Assembly: GCA_003520545.1 (NCBI GenBank)
Contig: DOUP01000049.1
Coordinates: forward strand, 1-12,661
Length of the DNA stretch: 12,661 nucleotides
Origin: Maritimibacter sp.
Lineage (GTDB): Bacteria > Pseudomonadota > Alphaproteobacteria > Rhodobacterales > Rhodobacteraceae
Direction of reading: 5' to 3'
A program made the position numbers and the translations under genes. This document shows, in pieces, positions 8,526 to 12,661 of the stretch. Each line of letters begins with the position of its first letter. Position 1 is the stretch's first letter. Below the pieces are notes generated by a model that worked only from the letters and a program-made list of their open reading frames with translations, searched no databases and was not told the origin of the DNA.

Positions 8526-8554
8526 TTGTCCCGATACTGCCTTCGGGATATCCT
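8526..8554 (+). promoter_or_regulatory. Promoter of the SH3-domain gene
   Basis: TTGTCC (8526-8531) and TATCCT (8549-8554) are separated by 17 bases. Transcription would start near 8561, leaving a leader of about 19 bases before the TTG codon at 8580 and its GAGGGG ribosome-binding site (8567-8572). The match and the fit with the start codon support each other. Confidence 0.5.
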
Positions 8555-8579
8555 GAAACACGACTTGAGGGGAAATGAC

Positions 8580-9119
8580 TTGGGTATTATTCGGCTATCG
8601 GTTGCGACCATAGCGGCGCTTGGCGCGGTCTTGCTGGTGTACGGCGAAGACCACGGATCCCCTCAATCACTGGGTCGTGAAACCTCGCTTCTCCGAGCCG
8701 TGCTCCCGGGTAGCGGCGCCAAGGGCACCAACGACCTGTCCGAGGCGCTGACCCTCGCCATGCGCTCTGACGCGAGCCCCGAAACGGAAACGGATATCGC
8801 CTTGTTCGAACCGGAAGAACCGGCAAGAGCCGAGGGCGATGCGATGCTGGTCCAGGCAACCGCCTCGTCCGACGATCTGGCCGAACCGGTTGCACAACCC
8901 GCGCCCGACCCGGAGATTTCATTCCTTTACGTCAGCGGGTCGCGCGTGAACGTGCGGGGAGGTCCGTCGACCGATTACGGCGTGATCTCATCGCTCGGCT
9001 ACGGCACCCAGGTCGAGGATCTGGGCCACGCGGCGGACGGGTGGCGAGAAATTCGCCTGCTCGAGACCGGCGAACGCGGCTTCATGGCCGGACGGTTCCT
9101 CACCGACTACGCGCTCTGA
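8580..9119 (+). CDS. N-terminally anchored SH3b-domain protein
   Basis: A 179-residue protein. The chosen start is the TTG at 8580, because GAGGGG (8567-8572) lies 7 bases before it and a promoter match sits just upstream. The longest frame begins at another TTG at 8526, which falls inside that promoter and has no ribosome-binding site. From the chosen start, residues 4-20 form a hydrophobic signal or anchor segment. Next comes a long acidic, Ala/Pro/Glu-rich linker (about 25-112), then a bacterial SH3b domain (about 115-179). The SH3b domain carries the typical pattern SRVNVRGGPSTDYGVISSL and GWREIRL...GFMAGRFL. Such domains usually bind cell-wall or protein ligands, so a periplasmic location is expected. 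The exact role is unknown. It is transcribed divergently from parC. Confidence 0.85.
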   Translation: MGIIRLSVATIAALGAVLLVYGEDHGSPQSLGRETSLLRAVLPGSGAKGTNDLSEALTLAMRSDASPETETDIALFEPEEPARAEGDAMLVQATASSDDLAEPVAQPAPDPEISFLYVSGSRVNVRGGPSTDYGVISSLGYGTQVEDLGHAADGWREIRLLETGERGFMAGRFLTDYAL

Positions 9120-9125
9120 CCCGAC

Positions 9126-9154
9126 TTGCAGCTTGCCGCCACTCGGCCTAGCGT
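9126..9154 (+). promoter_or_regulatory. Candidate promoter of the SDR gene
   Basis: TTGCAG (9126-9131) and TAGCGT (9149-9154) are spaced by 17 bases and lie just past the SH3 gene stop. The predicted transcript would begin about 20 bases before the SDR ATG. The -10 match is weak, so this is tentative. Confidence 0.4.
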
Positions 9155-9180
9155 CGCCGCGAAACCGCGGAGCGCTCGCC

Positions 9181-10011
9181 ATGACCAAATCCATACTCAT
9201 CACGGGGTGCTCGTCCGGGATCGGGTATGACGCAGCCCACGGGTTGAAAGCGCAGGGATGGCGCGTCTTCGCGACCTGCCGGAATGAGGCGGATTGCGCG
9301 CGGTTGCGCGACGAGGGGCTGGAAAGTTTCGTCCTCGACCACAGGGATGCCGCCACGATCGACACTGCCGTGAGCGAGGCCACCACGCGCACCGGCGGCA
9401 CGCTCGACGCGGTCTTCGCCAACGCGGGCTACGGCTTTCCCGTCGCCGCCGAAGACCTTCCCGCGCAGGCGTTTCGCGAGATGATGGAAACCAACATGAT
9501 CGGCGTGCACGAATTGGTGCGCCGGGTGGTTCCGGTGATGCGGGCGCAGGGACATGGGCGGATCGTGACCTGTTCGTCCACGCTGGGCCTGTCGGCGATC
9601 AAGTGGCGCGCGGCCTACGTGGCGAGCAAATTCGCGCTCGAAGGCTATACCGACGTTCTGCGGCTGGAACTGAAAGCGGACAACATCGACGCCATCCTCA
9701 TCGAACCGGGCCCGATCACCTCGGACTTTCGGAAGAACTCGAAACTTCATTTTGACCGCTGGGTCGATTGGGAAAACTCGGCAAAGCGCGCGGGCTACGA
9801 GGCAAAAGTCCTCCCCCGTCTCAACCGGGGGATCGACGCGAAAGACCCGTTCGAGCTTCCGGCCTCCGCCGTCACCGCGAAACTCATCCGCGCGCTGGAG
9901 AGCCGCCGCCCGAAACCGCGTTATTTCGTGACCACCCCGACCTACCTGGCCTATTGGGGGCGCAAGCTCCTGCCGATCCGCGTCGCGGACTGGATGCTCG
10001 CCAAGGCGTGA
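9181..10011 (+). CDS. Short-chain dehydrogenase/reductase (SDR)
   Basis: A classical SDR of 276 residues. It has the nucleotide-binding TGCSSGIG (8-15), NAGYG (81-85), Asn105 in METNMIGV, catalytic Ser133 in the CSST segment, and YVASK with Tyr146 and Lys150. EPGPITSDF (175-183) follows, as expected for the substrate-side loop. Arg34 after the second strand (ATCRN) hints at NADP(H) preference, which is an inference. The substrate cannot be assigned. The frame can be extended upstream to 9133, but MTKSILITG starts at the Rossmann strand as in the family and is preceded by GGAG, so 9181 is chosen. There is no signal peptide, so it is cytoplasmic. It follows the SH3 gene by 61 bases and probably has its own promoter. 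Confidence 0.92.
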   Translation: MTKSILITGCSSGIGYDAAHGLKAQGWRVFATCRNEADCARLRDEGLESFVLDHRDAATIDTAVSEATTRTGGTLDAVFANAGYGFPVAAEDLPAQAFREMMETNMIGVHELVRRVVPVMRAQGHGRIVTCSSTLGLSAIKWRAAYVASKFALEGYTDVLRLELKADNIDAILIEPGPITSDFRKNSKLHFDRWVDWENSAKRAGYEAKVLPRLNRGIDAKDPFELPASAVTAKLIRALESRRPKPRYFVTTPTYLAYWGRKLLPIRVADWMLAKA

Positions 10012-10016
10012 CAGAA

Positions 10017-10046
10017 TGAACCTCGCACCCGATCCGCGCGTAGGGT
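10017..10046 (+). promoter_or_regulatory. Possible promoter of the HIG1-ATR pair
   Basis: TGAACC (10017-10022) and TAGGGT (10041-10046) are 18 bases apart in the 60-base gap after the SDR gene. The match is poor, and readthrough from the SDR gene is an alternative. Confidence 0.25.
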
Positions 10047-10071
10047 AGGAACGGTCCAAAGGGAGAGACCC

Positions 10072-10275
10072 ATGTTCAACGATCCGCTTCTCATCATCGT
10101 GCTCATCGCCGTGGCGGTGGTGGCCATCATCCTGCTCACCGGTATCGGCAGCTTCGCCAAGGGCGGCGAGTTCAACAAGAGGAACGCCAACAGGCTGATG
10201 CGCTGGCGGATCTATGCGCAGGCGATTGCCATCGCGCTCATCCTGCTCTTTGTCTGGATCCGGGGAGGAAGCTGA
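10072..10275 (+). CDS. HIG1-domain (hypoxia-induced protein family) small membrane protein
   Basis: A 67-residue protein with two transmembrane helices (about 6-23 and 46-63) joined by a short basic loop. The loop carries NRLMRWRIYAQ (40-50), the recognisable core of the HIG1_N family. Eukaryotic members (Rcf1/HIGD) associate with cytochrome c oxidase and respiratory supercomplexes, and an analogous inner-membrane role is likely here but is inferred. A GGGAGA ribosome-binding site lies a few bases before the ATG. The stop is only 2 bases from the adenosyltransferase start, whose ribosome-binding site (GGAGG, about 10265) lies inside this gene, so the two are co-transcribed. Confidence 0.85.
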   Translation: MFNDPLLIIVLIAVAVVAIILLTGIGSFAKGGEFNKRNANRLMRWRIYAQAIAIALILLFVWIRGGS

Positions 10276-10277
10276 AA

Positions 10278-10850
10278 ATGGTCGTTCTGAACAAGATTTA
10301 CACCCGCACCGGCGACGCGGGCGAAACCGCCCTCGGCGACGGATCGCGCCGGGTGAAGCATGACCTGCGGGTCGAGGCTTACGGCACCGTCGACGAAACC
10401 AACGCGACCCTTGGCATGGCCCGGCTCCATGCACAGGGCGATCTGGACGAAAGCCTCGCGCGCATCCAGAACGACCTCTTTGATTTGGGCGCCGACCTGT
10501 GCCGCCCCGACATGGCCAAGGACGCCGAGGCCGAGTATCCGCCGCTGCGCATGGTGGACGCGCAGGTGGACCGGCTGGAGCAGGAAATCGACGCGATGAA
10601 CAAGGATCTGGAGCCGCTGCGCTCCTTCATCCTGCCCGGAGGCTCCGCGCTCGCGGCGCACCTCCACCTGACGCGCACCGTGTCGCGCCGCGCCGAACGG
10701 CTGGCCGTGGAACTCTCCGCGCAGGAGGACGTGAACCCGGCGGCGATCAAATACCTCAACCGCCTGTCCGACTGGTGCTTCGTCGCCGCCCGCGCCGCCA
10801 ATGAAAACGGCCAGGCGGACGTGCTCTGGGTACCCGGCGCAAACCGTTAA
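10278..10850 (+). CDS. PduO-type cob(I)alamin adenosyltransferase
   Basis: Transfers the adenosyl group of ATP to cob(I)alamin to make adenosylcobalamin, the cofactor of methylmalonyl-CoA mutase and similar enzymes. The 190-residue length matches the PduO/MMAB family, which is unrelated to CobA/BtuR. The ATP-binding N-terminus reads YTRTGDAGETALGDG (8-22), followed by VEAYGTVDETNA (32-43). DLGADLC (69-75), FILPGGS (117-123), RTVSRRAER (133-141) and YLNRLSDW (159-166) complete the family pattern. The two adjacent Arg residues and the Glu in SRRAER match the active-site residues known in human MMAB. GGAGG lies 9 bases before the ATG. It is the second gene of the HIG1 pair. The enzyme is often called cobO or pduO in annotations; I leave the symbol open. 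Confidence 0.95.
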   Translation: MVVLNKIYTRTGDAGETALGDGSRRVKHDLRVEAYGTVDETNATLGMARLHAQGDLDESLARIQNDLFDLGADLCRPDMAKDAEAEYPPLRMVDAQVDRLEQEIDAMNKDLEPLRSFILPGGSALAAHLHLTRTVSRRAERLAVELSAQEDVNPAAIKYLNRLSDWCFVAARAANENGQADVLWVPGANR

Positions 10851-10874
10851 CACCTCTCTGGTTTTGAAATACCT

Positions 10875-10978
10875 CGGGGGTCGGTGGAAAGCGCCGCTTT
10901 CCACCGTTGGGGGCTGGCCCCCGACCGCCGGAAACCGCAAAGCGGGGTCCGGCTTGTCCTGCGCGGGCGTCAACCCGC
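10875..10978. terminator. Hairpin-rich convergent spacer, probable bidirectional terminator
   Basis: The 147-base gap between the adenosyltransferase gene and fmt holds several inverted repeats. The strongest is CGGTGGAAAGC (10882-10892) with GCTTTCCACCG (10896-10906), an 11-bp perfect stem with loop GCC. Others are GGGGG/CCCCC (10909-10913 with 10918-10922), CCGGA..CCGC-AAA-GCGG..TCCGG (10928-10952) and GCGGG/CCCGC (10963-10967 with 10974-10978). GGTCGG (10879-10884) can also pair with CCGACC (10921-10926). No long T-tract follows any stem, so assignment as a terminator rests mainly on the position between converging genes. Confidence 0.5.
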
Positions 10979-10997
10979 TCCGCTTGGAAACGCTGGT

Positions 10998-11897
10998 TCA
11001 ATCGACCCGGTCGGGCATCTGGAAATTCTGCAGGAACTGCGCGGTCTCCATGGCCTTCTTGCCCGGTCGCTGCGCCCTGGTGATCGATACGGCGTCCTCT
11101 GCACAGGCGATCACGAGCGGGCCCAGGGCCGTGCCGGGATTACCGCGACCCGCGACCACGCGGGCACCAAGGAGCTTGATCCGGACCCCGTCCATCTCGC
11201 ACCACGCGCCGGGAAAAGGCGACAGCCCCCGGATATGCGCGCTGACATCCTGCGCCGGACGGTCCCAACGCACGCGGGCCTCGGCCTTGTCGATCTTCTC
11301 GGCATAGGTCACGCCCGCCTCGGGTTGTGGCTCCGGGGTCAGGCCATCCAACGCGCCCAGCGCCTCGACAATGGCCTCAGCCCCCATGATCGACAGGCGG
11401 CCATGCAATTCCCCGGTGGTTTCTTCCACCCCGATGTCCGTCTCGCGCCGCAAAAGCACCGGGCCGGTGTCCAGCCCCGCCTCCATCTGCATGATGCAGA
11501 CGCCGGTCGCCTTGTCCCCGGCCATGATCGCGCGGTGGATCGGCGCGGCCCCACGCCAGCGCGGAAGCAGCGAGGCATGGATGTTCAGACACCCCCGCGC
11601 GGGGGCGTCCAGCACGGCTTGCGGCAGGATCAACCCATAGGCCACGACCACCGCGATGTCGGCCCCCAGTGCCGCGAAATCGGCCTGCTCTGCTTCGCCT
11701 TTGAGGCTTTTCGGTGTGCGGACTTCCAGCCCGAGCGCTTCGGCGCGGGCATGCACCGGCGTCGGGCGGTCTTTCTTGCCGCGACCGGCCGGGCGCGGCG
11801 GTTGGGAATAGACACAGACCACCTCGTGCCCCGCGTCGATCAGCGCATCCAGAACGGGGACGGAAAAGTCCGGGCTTCCCATGAAAACGATCTTCAT
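10998..11897 (-). CDS. fmt: Methionyl-tRNA formyltransferase
   Basis: Formylates initiator Met-tRNA using 10-formyltetrahydrofolate. The 299-residue protein has the start MKIVFMGSPDFSVPVL, the signature CLNIHASLLPRWRGAAPI (103-120) with catalytic Asn105 and His107, and Asp143 in GLDTG, matching the E. coli catalytic triad. The C-terminal OB-fold tRNA-binding domain begins near residue 205 (EKIDKAEARVRW) and contains RGLSPFPGAW. GGAGGG lies just before the ATG. It is the last gene of a def / def-like / fmt cluster, 21 bases after the deformylase-like gene, so formylation and deformylation genes are co-expressed. It converges on the adenosyltransferase gene. Confidence 0.97.
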   Translation of the reverse strand: MKIVFMGSPDFSVPVLDALIDAGHEVVCVYSQPPRPAGRGKKDRPTPVHARAEALGLEVRTPKSLKGEAEQADFAALGADIAVVVAYGLILPQAVLDAPARGCLNIHASLLPRWRGAAPIHRAIMAGDKATGVCIMQMEAGLDTGPVLLRRETDIGVEETTGELHGRLSIMGAEAIVEALGALDGLTPEPQPEAGVTYAEKIDKAEARVRWDRPAQDVSAHIRGLSPFPGAWCEMDGVRIKLLGARVVAGRGNPGTALGPLVIACAEDAVSITRAQRPGKKAMETAQFLQNFQMPDRVD

Positions 11898-11918
11898 ATC
11901 ATCCCTCCGGTGCGGCGC

Positions 11919-12416
11919 TCAGCCCTGCATCTTGCGTGCCTTGGCGGTCAGCCGGTCACGTTTGAGCTTCGACAGGTGGTCGAAATACATCTTTCCGTTC
12001 AGGTGGTCGATCTGGTGTTGCACGCTGGTGGCCCAGAGACCCACGAAATCCCGGTCCTCGACTTCACCGTCCTCGTTCAGGAACCGCACGGTCACCGCAC
12101 GGGGACGCGAAATCACGGCGGACACGCCGGGCAGGTTCGGCGAGGCCTCCTGATGTTCGCGCGGCTGGACGCTGGCGTGAAGCACCTCCGGATTGGCCAT
12201 TCGGATCGCCTTGCCGCGCTCGTCGGAGGCATCCACCACGGCGAGCCGCTGCATGATCCCCAGTTGCACGGCGGCCAGCCCGACCCCCGGCATCGCGTCC
12301 ATCGCTTCGATCATCTCGTCCCAGATGGCGCGCACCTCGTCGGTGATCTCGGTCACCTCTTCGGCGGCGGTGCGGAGCCGCTTGTCGGGCCACATGACAT
12401 AAGGCCGGTGCGCCAT
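11919..12416 (-). CDS. Degenerate peptide deformylase-like protein
   Basis: A 165-residue protein with the peptide deformylase fold. Motif 1 is intact as GVGLAAVQ (44-51). Motif 2, EGCLS in active enzymes, reads EASPN (90-94), so the metal-ligand Cys is replaced by Ser. Motif 3, HEXDH, reads HQIDH (134-138), so the catalytic Glu is replaced by Gln while both metal-ligand His residues remain. Ordinary deformylase activity is therefore unlikely. The frame is otherwise intact and well conserved in pattern, so this looks like a retained paralogue with another role rather than a pseudogene. The gene starts 3 bases after the stop of the canonical def and precedes fmt by 21 bases. There is no strong ribosome-binding site, which suggests coupling to def. 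Automated annotation would probably label it def. Confidence 0.9.
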   Translation of the reverse strand: MAHRPYVMWPDKRLRTAAEEVTEITDEVRAIWDEMIEAMDAMPGVGLAAVQLGIMQRLAVVDASDERGKAIRMANPEVLHASVQPREHQEASPNLPGVSAVISRPRAVTVRFLNEDGEVEDRDFVGLWATSVQHQIDHLNGKMYFDHLSKLKRDRLTAKARKMQG

Positions 12417-12419
12417 CGG

Positions 12420-12661
12420 TCAGGCCCGCATGCGTTCGCGTTTGAATTTCTGGGACTTCCGCGTCATCATCTGACGCTTCATCGGCGACAGGTAATCAAT
12501 GAAAAGCTTGCCGTTCAGATGGTCGATCTCGTGCTGGACACAGGTCGCCCAGAGCGCGTCGAACTCCTGCTCCCGTTCGCGTCCGTCCATGTCCATCCAG
12601 CGCACCTGCACCAGCTTCGGGCGGGTGACTTCGGCGTATTGGTCCGGGATCGACAAGCAGC
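12420..12661 (-). CDS. def: Peptide deformylase, 3' part (5' end outside window)
   Basis: Removes the N-formyl group from nascent proteins. Only the C-terminal 79 residues plus part of one codon are visible. They begin within motif 2: the window edge shows (G)CLSIP, with the metal-ligand Cys present. Motif 3 is HEIDH at 12519-12533, complete with the catalytic Glu and both His ligands. The tail (FIDYLSPMKRQMMTRKSQKF, then a basic end) is typical of the bacterial enzyme. It therefore appears catalytically competent, in contrast to the paralogue directly downstream, with which it shares the pattern LWAT-VQH-IDHLNGK. It is first of the visible def / def-like / fmt cluster; further def copies upstream cannot be excluded. 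Confidence 0.95.
   Translation of the reverse strand, partial: CLSIPDQYAEVTRPKLVQVRWMDMDGREREQEFDALWATCVQHEIDHLNGKLFIDYLSPMKRQMMTRKSQKFKRERMRA

Noticed and set aside
8420..8611. A 64-residue N-terminal extension of ParC
   Set aside because: The extension has no family similarity, would overlap the divergent SH3 promoter, and the conserved ParC N-terminus begins at the ATG at 8419.
9148..10434. A 428-codon open frame on the minus strand opposite the SDR, HIG1 and ATR genes
   Set aside because: It spans three supported plus-strand genes, has shadow-frame composition and shows no recognisable domain.
11919..12416. Calling the def-like gene a pseudogene
   Set aside because: The frame is full length, in register and spaced for expression within the operon. 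Only specific catalytic residues differ, which fits a changed function better than decay.

Overview
The window looks like ordinary core chromosome of a high-GC alphaproteobacterium, most likely a marine Rhodobacteraceae (Roseobacter-type) species. This is inferred from the EF-Tu and ParC sequences, the HIG1 plus PduO-type adenosyltransferase pair, the def / def-like / fmt cluster and the codon usage. No tRNA, rRNA, insertion sequence, phage gene or CRISPR array was seen. No stretch longer than about 200 bases lacks a gene.

Layout, left to right. (1) 1-2016, minus strand: the 5' 358 codons of tuf (EF-Tu; its C-terminus lies beyond the window start), preceded by a lipoprotein gene of unknown function. 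A textbook intrinsic terminator separates the lipoprotein gene from the tuf promoter region. (2) 2017-2126: a divergent intergenic region with a perfect 14-bp palindrome exactly midway between the two start codons. (3) 2127-3482, plus strand: a stand-alone cytochrome P450. It converges on the next operon across a 110-bp gap filled by four perfect hairpins. (4) 3594-8419, minus strand: a three-gene operon of parC (topoisomerase IV A), a DUF898/YjgN multi-spanning membrane protein and a membrane-anchored M48 zinc metalloprotease. The genes are 3 bp apart and then overlap by 4 bp (TTGA). (5) 8580-10850, plus strand: an SH3b-domain protein with an N-terminal anchor, a short-chain dehydrogenase, a small HIG1-family inner-membrane protein and a PduO-type cobalamin adenosyltransferase. 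(6) 10851-10997: a hairpin-rich convergent spacer. (7) 10998-12661, minus strand: fmt, a degenerate peptide-deformylase-like gene, and the 3' end of a canonical def (cut by the window end).

Functional reading. The right-hand cluster handles formylation of initiator Met-tRNA and removal of the formyl group from nascent proteins. Its middle member has lost both the Cys metal ligand and the catalytic Glu, so it probably does something other than deformylation. The DUF898-M48 pair is tightly coupled and probably works together in the inner membrane, with parC supplying transcription. I found no convincing undescribed multi-gene system. The points most worth a second look are the inactive-looking deformylase paralogue, the DUF898-M48 pair, the four-hairpin spacer with alternative pairings, and the palindrome upstream of the P450.
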